Below, piece by piece: positions 45,878 to 54,267 of a stretch of DNA of 64,000 bases. The position numbers were made by a program, and so were the translations under genes. A model generated the notes under the pieces. It made no database searches. It was given only the letters and a program-made list of their open reading frames with translations, and was not told where the DNA came from. The stretch spans positions 3,720,001 to 3,784,000 of the forward strand of contig NZ_AP022569.1 of the NCBI RefSeq assembly GCF_010727945.1, given 5' to 3'. The stretch is from Mycobacterium cookii. GTDB taxonomy: Bacteria; Actinomycetota; Actinomycetes; Mycobacteriales; Mycobacteriaceae. The stretch's first letter is position 1. Each line of letters opens with the position of its first letter.

Positions 45878-47179
45878 CTAGATTCCGCCGCGGGACACCA
45901 ACTGGGCGGCGATGACGTTGCGCTGGATCTCGTTGGTGCCTTCGCCGACGATCATCAGCGGGGCGTCGCGGAAGTAGCGCTCGACGTCGTATTCGGTGGA
46001 ATACCCGTAGCCGCCGTGTATCCGGACTGCGTTCAGCGCGATTTCCATCGCCACCTCGGAGGCGAACAGCTTGGCCATCCCGGCTTCCATGTCGCAGCGC
46101 TCACCGCTGTCGTAGCGTTCGGCGGCATAACGGGTCAGCTGGCGGGCCGCGGTCAGCTTGGTCGCCATGTCGGCCAGATAGTTGCCGACCGACTGGTGCT
46201 TCCAGATCGGCTGGCCGAAGCTCTCTCGTTGCTGCGCGTAGGCCAGCGCATCCTCGAGGGCCGCAGTCGCCACCCCAAGGGCGCGCGACGCGACCTGGAT
46301 GCGGCCGGTCTCCAGCCCCTTCATCATCTGCGAAAAGCCTTGGCCCGCTCGGCCGCCCAGTATCGCCGACCGCGGTGCGCGATAGCCGTCGAAGGACAGT
46401 TCGCAGCTCTCCACGCCCTTGTAGCCGAGCTTGGGCAGATCCCGCGACACCGTCAGCCCAGGGCCGTGCTCGACAAGCAGCACCGAGATGCCTTGATGGC
46501 GCGGCGTCGCTTTCGGGTCGGTCTTGCACAGCAACGCGATCAGCCCCGACCGTCGCGCGTTGGAAATCCACGTCTTGGATCCGCTGACCACCAGCTCGTC
46601 CCCGTCGACCACCGCGGTGGTCGTCATGTTCTGCAGATCGCTGCCGCCGCCCGGCTCGGTGAGCGCCATCGTCGCGCGCAGCTCACCGGTAGCCATCGGC
46701 GGCAGGTAGCGTTGCTTCTGCTCCGCGGTGCCGAACAGCGTGAGCAGCTTGGCCACCACCGTGTGGCCGCCCATCGCGCCGGCCAGGCTCATCCAGCCGC
46801 GGGCCAGTTCTTGGGTGACCAGCACATAGCACGGCATGGACACCGGCGTGCCGCCGTACTCGTCGGGGACGGCGAGGCCGTAGATGCCGATGCGCTTCAT
46901 CTGCTCGATCCACGCTTCGGGATACTCATTGGCATGCTCGACTTCGCGCACCGTCGGCCTGACATCCTTATCGACGAACTCGCGCACCGTCGCGACCAGC
47001 ATCGCCTCGTCCCTGCGCCGCTCCTCCGCATCGCTGCGCTCTGCATCGTCGTCGGCTTCGTCCCTGCGCCGCTCCTCCGCATCGCTGCGCTCTGCATCGT
47101 CGTCGGCTTCGTCCCTGCGCCGCTCCTCCGCATCGCTGCGCTCTGCATCGTCGTCGGCGGCGTCGTCATTCAGACCCAT
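45878..47179 (-). CDS. fadE3: Acyl-CoA dehydrogenase FadE3 with N-terminal tandem repeats
   Basis: 433 residues from 47179. Residues 9-59 are three copies of a 17-residue charged unit (DDDAERSDAEERRRDEA), encoded by the 51-base repeat. A typical ACAD begins only at about residue 60 (MLVATVREFVDKDV), where an ATG at 47002 offers a 374-residue alternative. FAD-site motifs MALTEPGGGSD and TWISNARR and the C-terminal GGYGYSTEYDVERYFRDA are present. The end, IVGEGTNEIQRNVIA, contains the usual acidic and substrate-contact residues. It performs alpha,beta-dehydrogenation of an acyl-CoA. It is divergent from the hotdog hydratase gene, the arrangement of Rv0215c-Rv0216. Confidence 0.9.
   Translation of the reverse strand: MGLNDDAADDDAERSDAEERRRDEADDDAERSDAEERRRDEADDDAERSDAEERRRDEAMLVATVREFVDKDVRPTVREVEHANEYPEAWIEQMKRIGIYGLAVPDEYGGTPVSMPCYVLVTQELARGWMSLAGAMGGHTVVAKLLTLFGTAEQKQRYLPPMATGELRATMALTEPGGGSDLQNMTTTAVVDGDELVVSGSKTWISNARRSGLIALLCKTDPKATPRHQGISVLLVEHGPGLTVSRDLPKLGYKGVESCELSFDGYRAPRSAILGGRAGQGFSQMMKGLETGRIQVASRALGVATAALEDALAYAQQRESFGQPIWKHQSVGNYLADMATKLTAARQLTRYAAERYDSGERCDMEAGMAKLFASEVAMEIALNAVRIHGGYGYSTEYDVERYFRDAPLMIVGEGTNEIQRNVIAAQLVSRGGI
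47007..47160. repeat. 51-bp tandem repeat, three copies, at the fadE3 5' end
   Basis: CTCCTCCGCATCGCTGCGCT recurs at 47021, 47072 and 47123, period exactly 51, with nearly identical units. Each contains TCCGCATCGC-TGCGCTCTGCATCGTCG, almost the same core as in the 58-base repeat at 21990. The unit length is a multiple of three and stays open in the fadE3 frame. Confidence 0.93.
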
Positions 47180-47193
47180 CCGGCAATGGTGGC

Positions 47194-48201
47194 ATGCCCG
47201 TCAGGCGGGGCACGATGACCGTCGGCCCGTACTTCGACCAGGTGCACACCGGGCAGGTCTTCGCCGGCGCACCGTCGATGACGCTGACCCCGGGACTGGC
47301 CGCCGTGCACCAGAGCATCCTGGGCGATCGGCTGCGGCTACCGCTTGACGCCGAGCTGTCGGCCGCCGTCACCATGCTGCCCGCGCCGCTGGCACATCCA
47401 GGTCTGGTCTGCGACGTCGCGATCGGCCAGTCGACGCTGGCCACCCAGCACGTCAAGGCGAACCTGTTCTACCGCGGGCTGACGTTTTTCCGCTTTCCCT
47501 CGATCGGCGACACCCTGTTCACCCGCACCGAGATCGTCGGGCTGAAGAAGAACGCAGCCAAGCCGGGCCGGGCGCCGACCGGGCTGATGGCGCTGCGGAT
47601 GACCACCATCGACCAGGCCGACCGGCTGATCCTGGACTTCTACCGCTGCGCGATGCTGCCGCTGAGCCCCGGTGCCGACCCGGACGCCGCCGACCATGCC
47701 GACGACCTGTCGACGATCGGCGCCGACCTGGTGCCACCGCCGTCGGCTGCCGCCGAGTGGAATGGCGACGTGTTCCGCGAGCGAGTCCCCGGCCCGCATT
47801 TCGATGCCGGCCTGGCCGGTTCGGTACTGCACAGCAGCGCCGACGTCGTCAGCAGCGCACCGGAATTGGTTCGTCTCACCTTGAATATCGCTGGTGTGCA
47901 TCATGATTCCCGTCTCGGTGGACGTCGCCTGGTGTATGGCGGGCACACCATCGGGCTGGCATTGGCGCAGGCCAGTCGACTGTTACCGAATGTGGCGACG
48001 GTGCTCGGCTGGCAATCCTGTGATCACACCGCGCCGGTCTACGAGGGTGACACCGTCTACAGCGAATTGCACGTCGAGTCCGCGGAGCCGACCGACGACG
48101 GCGGGTTACTCGGTTTGCGATCGGTGGTCTACGCGTTCAGCGAGGACCCAGACGAACAGCGGCAAGTACTCGACTGGCGTTTCACCGCGCTGCAGTTCTG
48201 A
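47194..48201 (+). CDS. Double-hotdog hydratase-like protein (Rv0216-like)
   Basis: 335 residues; an ATG at 47215 is an alternative start. Two MaoC-like hotdog halves: about 8-160 and about 185-330. The second begins GGRRLVYGGHTIGLALAQASRLLPN (about 242-266). Conserved pieces include GPYFDQVHTGQVF near the N-terminus and YEGDTVYSELHV near 285. The structurally known Rv0216 has this double-hotdog build and lacks a proven activity. R-specific enoyl-CoA hydratase or a CoA-thioester binder is likely. It is translationally coupled (TGATG) to the CoA-transferase gene. Confidence 0.88.
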   Translation: MPVRRGTMTVGPYFDQVHTGQVFAGAPSMTLTPGLAAVHQSILGDRLRLPLDAELSAAVTMLPAPLAHPGLVCDVAIGQSTLATQHVKANLFYRGLTFFRFPSIGDTLFTRTEIVGLKKNAAKPGRAPTGLMALRMTTIDQADRLILDFYRCAMLPLSPGADPDAADHADDLSTIGADLVPPPSAAAEWNGDVFRERVPGPHFDAGLAGSVLHSSADVVSSAPELVRLTLNIAGVHHDSRLGGRRLVYGGHTIGLALAQASRLLPNVATVLGWQSCDHTAPVYEGDTVYSELHVESAEPTDDGGLLGLRSVVYAFSEDPDEQRQVLDWRFTALQF

Positions 48202-49283
48202 TGCTGGACGAAGCCCGCCGCGTGGCCGCCGATATCGGCGGGCTTCTCGGTGTCGACGTCGACGCCGCCACCATCGTGGCCGGCCGCGCGGCGATCGTGA
48301 ACCTGAGCCGGCCCGGCCGTATCTCGGCGGGCGGCGCCACCCGGCTGCTGGCGACCACCGACGGCTGGTGCGCGGTCGCACTGCCGCGCGACGACGATAT
48401 CGCTGCGCTGCCCGCGCTGATGGAGGTCGACGACGTCGTCGGCGATCACTGGGCTGCGCTGACCCGTTGGGCAGCAACGTGTTCGACGGATGCCGTGATC
48501 ACCCGCGCTCAGTTGCTCGACATCGCCGCCGCGGCGCTGGGCGAAGCCGCCGCCGCGCCGCCGGTGGTGCGAGCGTGTGGATCGACAGCGCCGCGGCGGG
48601 TGGACGGGTTGCTGGTCGCGGACTTGTCGTCGCTGTGGGCCGGGCCGTTGTGCGGTCAACTGCTGGCCCGCGCGGGTGCCGTCGTCGTCAAGGTGGAAAG
48701 CCCGAAGCGGCCGGATGGCACCCGCAGCGGCGATCCGGCGTTCTTCGACTGGATGAACGTCGGAAAGCTCTGCTATGCGGTCGATTTCGACAGCGACGGG
48801 GATGCGCTGCGGCGGCTGTTGACCGCAGCCGACATCGTCATCGAGGGCTCCCGACCGGCAGCGCTGCGGCGACACGCGTTGAGTGCCGACGACCTACCGG
48901 CTCGCCCCGGCCGGATCTGGTTGCGCATCAACGGCTATCGCGATCGACCGGACCGGCCGGCATTCGGCGACGATGCCGCGGTTGCCGGCGGGCTGGTCGA
49001 CATGGCCGCTGACGGACCGATGTTCCTCGGCGACGCGATCGCAGACCCGCTGAGCGGACTGGAGGCAGCCCGCGCGGTGGGGGAGTCGCTGCGCCGCGGC
49101 GGCGGCGAGGTGATCGACGTGTCGATGGCCCAGGTCGCCGCGCGCTATGCGGCATTGCCGAACTCGACAGGCTCTGCGACGCACGCTGGCGCGCCGCCGG
49201 TCGGCCGGCCCGCGTCGCCGCTAGGGGCGGACAATGTCGCCGTGGAGCGTTTGGTCGCTGAGAGGCACTGCGCGGCATGCTGA
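48201..49283 (+). CDS. Class III CoA-transferase family protein (CaiB/BaiF), permuted layout
   Basis: 360 residues. The usual N-terminal CaiB segment, VADLSSLWAGPLCGQLLARAGAVVVKVE, starts only at about residue 138. It is preceded by a part that resembles a CaiB C-terminal region (GGATRLLATTDGWCAVALPRDDDIAALPALME, about 44-75). The protein therefore looks circularly permuted compared with Frc or CaiB. After residue 200, FDWMNVGKLCYAVDFDSDGD and LRINGYRDRPDRPAFGDDAAVAGG follow. It should move CoA between carboxylic acids, but the catalytic Asp cannot be assigned with certainty. It overlaps the amidohydrolase gene (ATGCTGA). Confidence 0.8.
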   Translation: MLDEARRVAADIGGLLGVDVDAATIVAGRAAIVNLSRPGRISAGGATRLLATTDGWCAVALPRDDDIAALPALMEVDDVVGDHWAALTRWAATCSTDAVITRAQLLDIAAAALGEAAAAPPVVRACGSTAPRRVDGLLVADLSSLWAGPLCGQLLARAGAVVVKVESPKRPDGTRSGDPAFFDWMNVGKLCYAVDFDSDGDALRRLLTAADIVIEGSRPAALRRHALSADDLPARPGRIWLRINGYRDRPDRPAFGDDAAVAGGLVDMAADGPMFLGDAIADPLSGLEAARAVGESLRRGGGEVIDVSMAQVAARYAALPNSTGSATHAGAPPVGRPASPLGADNVAVERLVAERHCAAC

Positions 49284-50578
49284 TTCAGCGGGCAACGACG
49301 ATCGACGGCCAGGTCGTCGATGTTCGGGTGGGCGCGCTGATCGACGAGGTCGCCGACACCCTGACCGCGCGACCCGGTGAGGACGTCTTCGATGCCGCAG
49401 GCGGCACCGTACTGCCCGGCCTGCACGACCACCATGTTCATCTGCATGCCACAGCCGCCGCGGAGCACTCGATCCGGGTGGGCCCGCCACGGGTGCGCGA
49501 TCGCGCCGGACTGGCGGCGACGCTGGCGGACGCCGAAGCGGGCGACGACGGTTGGATCCGTGCAGTGGGATACCACGATTCGGTGGCCGGCCCGCTGGAT
49601 CGCGACGTGCTTGACGCCGTGCTCCCGGCGGTGCCCCTGCGCGTCCAGCATCGCAGCGGTGTGCTGTGGATTCTCAACTCGGCGGGGCTGGCCCGCGTCG
49701 GTCTGGCCGACCACCCGGATGGCAGGCTACGCAGCACCGAGTCGTGGTCGGATGCGCTGACCCGTCGCGAAACCAACCTGACCGACCTCAGCGACCGGCT
49801 CAGCAGCTACGGAGTCACCGGAATCAGTGACGCCACACCGGATCTCGACATCGTCGATATCGTCCGTCTCGAAGAGTTGCATCGGCACGGCGATTTCCAT
49901 CAGCACGTCCACTGCCTGGCGCCGGGTAAGCGGATCCTGCACGACGACGACCTGGACCTCGACCGGCTCGCCGGCTTTATCGCGCAGCGGCACCGCGACG
50001 GCGGTCCGGTCGCGGTGCACTGCGTCACCGCCGCGCAACTGCTGGTGACGATCGCAGCGCTGCGCGACGCCGGCACCCGGCCGGGTGACCGTATCGAACA
50101 CGCCGCCGTCGTCCCGCCGGATTGCCTGGCCGATCTGGCCGATCTTGCGGTCACCGTCGTGACGCAGCCGAATTTCGTTGCCGAGCGCGGTGATCAGTAC
50201 CTCGACGAGATCCCCACTGCCGACCACGATCAACTCTGGCGGGTGGCGTCGCTGCTGCGGGCCGGCGTACCGGTGGCGCTGTCCACCGATATGCCGTTCG
50301 GCGACGGCGACCCGTGGGCAGCGATGCGCGCTGCGGTACACCGCACCACACCCAGCGGGAGAACTCTGGGCGGTCATGAATGCATCTCGGCGAGAACAGC
50401 TTTAACCCTGTTCCAGGGTCGGCCTGACGAGCCCACCCGGCCGCGCACCGTCGCACCGGGCGAGCCCGCCGACCTGTGTCTGCTGAACGTGCCGCCCGTC
50501 ACCGCCCTGGCCGAACTGGCCGCCACAATGGTGGCCGCCACGATTGTCGACGGCAAGATTGCCTACACTGCAAGGTGA
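49277..50578 (+). CDS. Amidohydrolase family protein (YtcJ-like, amidohydrolase 3)
   Basis: 433 residues. The metal site motif is LPGLHDHHVHLHA (about 51-63). VAVHCVTAAQL (about 235-245), DRIEHAAVVPP (about 271-281) and VALSTDMPFGDGDPWAAM (about 332-349) supply the other His/Asp ligands of the TIM-barrel hydrolases. The N- and C-terminal strands form the composite beta domain (the C-terminus has VAPGEPADLCLLN). Substrates of this family range from formamides to cyclic ureides. Coupling to a CoA-transferase and a hotdog protein suggests degradation of an amide- or ester-bearing acid. Confidence 0.87.
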   Translation: MLIQRATTIDGQVVDVRVGALIDEVADTLTARPGEDVFDAAGGTVLPGLHDHHVHLHATAAAEHSIRVGPPRVRDRAGLAATLADAEAGDDGWIRAVGYHDSVAGPLDRDVLDAVLPAVPLRVQHRSGVLWILNSAGLARVGLADHPDGRLRSTESWSDALTRRETNLTDLSDRLSSYGVTGISDATPDLDIVDIVRLEELHRHGDFHQHVHCLAPGKRILHDDDLDLDRLAGFIAQRHRDGGPVAVHCVTAAQLLVTIAALRDAGTRPGDRIEHAAVVPPDCLADLADLAVTVVTQPNFVAERGDQYLDEIPTADHDQLWRVASLLRAGVPVALSTDMPFGDGDPWAAMRAAVHRTTPSGRTLGGHECISARTALTLFQGRPDEPTRPRTVAPGEPADLCLLNVPPVTALAELAATMVAATIVDGKIAYTAR

Positions 50579-50579
50579 T

Positions 50580-51029
50580 TCAGGATAGTTCACCGATGAG
50601 GTAGCGCTGCAACGTGGGTGCCACCGCATTGACCAGGGTGTCGACATCCATCGAGTGAATCGGCTCGACCCGGACCCCGTAACGCATGATGCCCAGACCG
50701 ACGACCGCCGAGGCGCACAGCGAGGCGCGGAACTTGACGTGGTCGGCACCGAGCGCCTTGAGCAGTGGGTTGAACACCGGGCCGATGAACAGACCCTGCG
50801 CGATGTCAACCGTTTTGGCCAGGCCCGCGGTGGCGATCGCGCTGGCGGCGAACGGGCCGCCACCCGTGGCGTCCCAGGTGGTGATCAGCATGTGCAGCGT
50901 TCGTCGGCCGGCCTGGTTCACGCCGCCGCGGACGATCCGGTCGATGAACTCTTTCGTACCGAACGGCAGTTGCAGCTTGCGCGCCACCGGGTCGAGAATC
51001 CCGCGGAGGGGGTTTTCACGAGGGGCCAC
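50580..51029 (-). CDS. TetR-type ligand-binding domain protein lacking the HTH
   Basis: 149 residues from the GTG at 51029. The last 110 residues match a TetR C-terminal domain of the TetR_C_17 type, with RASLCASAVVGLGIMRYGVRVEPI and LVNAVAPTLQRYL. Ordinary members are about 190-210 residues with a 60-residue N-terminal helix-turn-helix. Here only about 22 residues precede PFGTKEFIDRIV, where an HTH would end. Only 25 bases separate the start from the acyl-CoA dehydrogenase gene, so no HTH can be hidden upstream. It could be a ligand binder, a dimer partner that blocks a full-length TetR, or a decaying gene. Confidence 0.7.
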   Translation of the reverse strand: MAPRENPLRGILDPVARKLQLPFGTKEFIDRIVRGGVNQAGRRTLHMLITTWDATGGGPFAASAIATAGLAKTVDIAQGLFIGPVFNPLLKALGADHVKFRASLCASAVVGLGIMRYGVRVEPIHSMDVDTLVNAVAPTLQRYLIGELS

Positions 51030-51054
51030 GCTGCCAAGGATGGCACGGTGCGAA

Positions 51055-52209
51055 TCAGTGCGGCAAGTCGCGGAACGGTGTGTCGCGGTACGGCTCAGGC
51101 TCTTTCGGCAGCCCCAGCACGCGCTCGCCGATGATGTTGCGTTGGATCTGGTCGGTGCCGCCACCGATCGAGGTGAAATAGGCGTTCATCGTCCGAAATG
51201 TCACCGCGTCACCGACCGGGTTCTCCGGTCCGGCGAGCATGGCTTCGGCGCCGACGATTTCGGTCTCCACTCGCGCGGTCTCATGCAAGATCCCTGACAT
51301 CGCAATCTTGCCGAGGGCCATCAGCGTCGCCGCTTCGGCGCGGTCGGCAGCGGTCCTCGAGCGTTGGGTGTTCCACCGATTGACCGTGACCAAGGCGTCG
51401 ACCCGGGCTATCTGCTGACGGATGTAGGGGTCGCTGAGCCGACCGGCGTCCCGTGCCAATTCGACCAGGACATTGGACTTCTCGGCTTTGGGCCGCTTGT
51501 TCTTTTTGGCAGTGCGGGCCAGATCGCCCATGAAGCGACGCTCGTAGGCGAGCGCGGTCTGCAGTACCGACCAGCCGCCGTTCAGTTCGCCGACCAGGTT
51601 CTCGGCGGGCACGCGGGCGTTGTCGATGAAGATCTCGTTGAACTCCGACTCGTCAGTGATCTGATGGATCGGCCGAATGTCGATGCCGCGCTGCTTCATC
51701 GGCAGCATGAAGAAGCTGATGCCTTGGTGTTTCGGTACATCCCAGTTGGTCCTGGCCACCAGCATGCCGTAGTCAGCGGTGGTGGCGAAGGACGTCCAGA
51801 CCTTCTGCCCGTTGATCACCCATTCGTCGCCGTCGCGCTCGGCGCGGGTGCGCAGCCCGGCCAGGTCGGATCCGGCAGCGGGCTCGCTGTAGAGCAGACA
51901 CCATTTGCTCTCGCCGCGGATCGACGGCGGAATCAGCCGTCGCTTCTGCTCGTCGGTCCCGGCGTCGTGCAGGGTGCAGGCGAACAGGTTCGCGCGGTCG
52001 TGGCCGGTGCCCGGCGCGTCTGCCGCAGCGAATTCTGCTGCGACAAGCCGGGATTGCGTGTCCGAGAGGCCGCGGCCGTACCACTCCGGCTCCCAGCTCG
52101 GCACCGCCCAGCCAGCGTCGAAAACGAGTTGCGCCCAACTCGCGCGATCGATGCCGGAAGTCCAGTTGGCTGCCAACCATGCACGCACTTCGTCCACGAT
52201 GTCGGCCAC
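51055..52209 (-). CDS. Acyl-CoA dehydrogenase, second subunit of a FadE pair
   Basis: 384 residues. ACAD motifs: CLLYSEPAAGSDLAGLRTRAERDGDEW (about 117-143), WVINGQKVWTSFATTADYGMLVART (about 143-167) and a C-terminal GGTDQIQRNIIGERVLGLP (about 352-370). In the paired FadE enzymes of mycobacterial steroid and branched-acid degradation, one partner has the catalytic base and the other completes the FAD site. This gene lies 3 bases after the next one, so the two probably form an alpha2beta2 enzyme. Substrate is unknown. Confidence 0.87.
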   Translation of the reverse strand: MADIVDEVRAWLAANWTSGIDRASWAQLVFDAGWAVPSWEPEWYGRGLSDTQSRLVAAEFAAADAPGTGHDRANLFACTLHDAGTDEQKRRLIPPSIRGESKWCLLYSEPAAGSDLAGLRTRAERDGDEWVINGQKVWTSFATTADYGMLVARTNWDVPKHQGISFFMLPMKQRGIDIRPIHQITDESEFNEIFIDNARVPAENLVGELNGGWSVLQTALAYERRFMGDLARTAKKNKRPKAEKSNVLVELARDAGRLSDPYIRQQIARVDALVTVNRWNTQRSRTAADRAEAATLMALGKIAMSGILHETARVETEIVGAEAMLAGPENPVGDAVTFRTMNAYFTSIGGGTDQIQRNIIGERVLGLPKEPEPYRDTPFRDLPH

Positions 52210-52212
52210 AGC

Positions 52213-53337
52213 TCAGGCCCCGATCTGCTGCAGATAGCGTTCGCGGTGCCACGACGGGCTGCCCAGCAGCTGGGCGTCGCAGCGGGCCCGTCGCAGATAT
52301 AGGTGCGCCGGATGCTCCCAGGTGAAGCCGATACCGCCGTGCACCTGGATGCTGGTCGCGGCGACGTGAACGAACGCATCTGAGCAATACGCCTGTGCCA
52401 GAGCAAGATCCGCGATGCGCGAGGGCGCATTCTCGGCGAACGCCGCCGCCACGAAGCGCGCCGCCGACACCGCGGACTCGGCCTCCAGCAGCATATCGGC
52501 GCACATGTGCTTGACCGCCTGAAAGCTGCCGATCGCGCGGCCGAACTGGTAACGGGTCTTGGCGTAGTCGGTGGCCATCTCGACCACTCGCCGTGCACCG
52601 CCGGCCTGTTCGCTGAGCAGCGCGACCGCCGAGCGATCCAGCGCCGCGGCGACGACCTCGACGCCGGCGCCCAGCTGCCCGACGAGACGGGCCGGGGTGT
52701 CAGCCAATCGCACGCGACACAGCTTGCGGGTCGGGTCCACCGTGGTCAGCGGCGTCACGACCAAGCCGGCGGTACCCGCGTCGACGGCGAACACGGCAGC
52801 TCCCGCGCCGGTGTCGGCCAGCACGTACAACACGTCGGCCGAAAGTCCGTCGAGCACGAAGTGCTTGTCGCCGTTGATAATCCAGGCATCGTCGACGGCA
52901 CGCGCTGACGTCGAGATGGCCGCAGGCAACCGGGCGGAGCCGTTCTCGGCGAAGGCAACAGAGGCGATCAGCTCACCGGCCGCGATCCGGGGTAGCACCG
53001 CGGCGCACTCGGCGGTGTCGCCGCTCTCCGCCAGCAGGCTCGGCACCAGCACCGCCGTCGACAGGAACGGGCCGACCAGCAGCGCTCGGCCCATCTCTTC
53101 CATCGCGATGCCCATCTCCACCGGGCCGGCGTCCGAACCCCCGTACTGCTCGGCGATCAGCAGTCCGGTCAGACCCATGGCCGCGAGTTCGCGCCACACC
53201 GCCGGGTCGTAACCCGTGTCGGTGGCCATCAGCGCCCGCACCTGCGCCTCATCACAATGTCGTGCGAGCACGTCGGCGACCGCCTCGCGCAGCGCGCGCT
53301 GCTCGTCGGTCACCGCGAACGGGACGCCGGCAGACAT
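52213..53337 (-). CDS. Acyl-CoA dehydrogenase, first subunit of a FadE pair
   Basis: 374 residues from the ATG at 53337, which overlaps the lipW stop (TGATG). The beginning VTDEQRALREAVADVLARH and the middle LTGLLIAEQYGGSDAG are ACAD-like. The usual glycine-rich FAD segment is replaced by SVAFAENGSARLPAA, and the C-terminus has TSIQVHGGIGFTWEHPAHLYLRRA, as in the partner-type FadE subunits. It likely forms a heteromeric dehydrogenase with the gene downstream. The operon order lipW-FadE-FadE-TetR_C suggests ester cleavage followed by beta-oxidation of the released acid. Confidence 0.87.
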   Translation of the reverse strand: MSAGVPFAVTDEQRALREAVADVLARHCDEAQVRALMATDTGYDPAVWRELAAMGLTGLLIAEQYGGSDAGPVEMGIAMEEMGRALLVGPFLSTAVLVPSLLAESGDTAECAAVLPRIAAGELIASVAFAENGSARLPAAISTSARAVDDAWIINGDKHFVLDGLSADVLYVLADTGAGAAVFAVDAGTAGLVVTPLTTVDPTRKLCRVRLADTPARLVGQLGAGVEVVAAALDRSAVALLSEQAGGARRVVEMATDYAKTRYQFGRAIGSFQAVKHMCADMLLEAESAVSAARFVAAAFAENAPSRIADLALAQAYCSDAFVHVAATSIQVHGGIGFTWEHPAHLYLRRARCDAQLLGSPSWHRERYLQQIGA

Positions 53338-54233
53338 CAGCTCGTCGCGGCCAGAGCGGATCGCAGACTCGCGCACTCGCTGGCGAAAAACGACCGCGAC
53401 ACACCGGCTTTCGGCACCACGAGGTCGAAGCCGTGAAACGCTCCGGGCACCACCTCGACTTGGCAGGGCACACCGGCCGCGGTGAGACGCTCGGCGTAGA
53501 CAAGGTTCTCGTCGTGAAACATGTCGTGTGTGCCGACGCCGATCCACGCCGGCGGCAGCCCGCTCAGGTCCTCATGTCGCGCCGGCACCGCGATGTTCGG
53601 GTCGGCATCGCCGAGATAAGCCGCCCAGCCGAAGCGGTTGCTCCTCGGGCTCCACAGCCGGTAGTGCGGGCTTTCCGGGCCTGATGCGCTGCGGTCATCG
53701 AGCATCGGGTAGGCCAGCAGTTGCAGCCTCGGCTTGATCTCGCCACGGTCGCGCGCCAGCAGTGCCAGCGCCGCCGTCAACCCACCACCCGCGCTGGCTC
53801 CACCGATCGCGATTCGCGCCGGGTCGACCGCGGGCAGCTTGGCCAGCCAAGTCAGCGCGGCGTAGCAGTCCTCCAGCGGCGCGGGGTAGGGGTGCTCGGG
53901 CGCCAGCCGGTAGTCCACCGCCGCGACGGTCACCCCCAGCTCGCGAGCGAATCGACGACACAGCCGGTCGTCTTGCTTTGCCGTGCCAATCACGTAACCG
54001 CCGCCGTGAATCCACAGCAGTGCAGGACCTGGCTGCTCGACGCCGACCGGGCGGTGCAACCGCACCCCGACACCGGAGCCCAGGATCAGGGCCTCCACGC
54101 CTTCGGGGTCTTTGCCGCGCGGCACGACCGACGACAGTTTGCGGATCACCCGCAGCGTGCCGGGACCGAGTGGCGATTTCGGCGCGAAACGGGCGACTCT
54201 GCGCAGTTCAGGGTGGAACTCAGTGCTCGGCAT
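53337..54233 (-). CDS. lipW: HSL-family esterase LipW
   Basis: 298 residues, alpha/beta hydrolase of the hormone-sensitive-lipase family. The oxyanion motif HGGGYVIGT (about 75-83), nucleophile GASAGGG (about 144-150), an Asp near GVGTHDMFHDE (about 231-241) and His in PGAFHGFDL (about 259-267) complete the triad. It hydrolyses short- or medium-chain acyl esters. Position near fadE3 and the hotdog gene corresponds to Rv0217c. No signal peptide is seen. Coupling to two FadE genes supports a role in feeding fatty acids to beta-oxidation. Confidence 0.9.
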   Translation of the reverse strand: MPSTEFHPELRRVARFAPKSPLGPGTLRVIRKLSSVVPRGKDPEGVEALILGSGVGVRLHRPVGVEQPGPALLWIHGGGYVIGTAKQDDRLCRRFARELGVTVAAVDYRLAPEHPYPAPLEDCYAALTWLAKLPAVDPARIAIGGASAGGGLTAALALLARDRGEIKPRLQLLAYPMLDDRSASGPESPHYRLWSPRSNRFGWAAYLGDADPNIAVPARHEDLSGLPPAWIGVGTHDMFHDENLVYAERLTAAGVPCQVEVVPGAFHGFDLVVPKAGVSRSFFASECASLRSALAATS

Positions 54234-54267
54234 CGGTCCAGTATCGCCAACGCCAACCGAGTGCCCG

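Noticed and set aside
45743..47218. A 491-codon plus-strand frame opposite fadE3
   Set aside because: It is the complement of a clear acyl-CoA dehydrogenase, and its C-terminal repeats only mirror the 51-bp DNA repeat.
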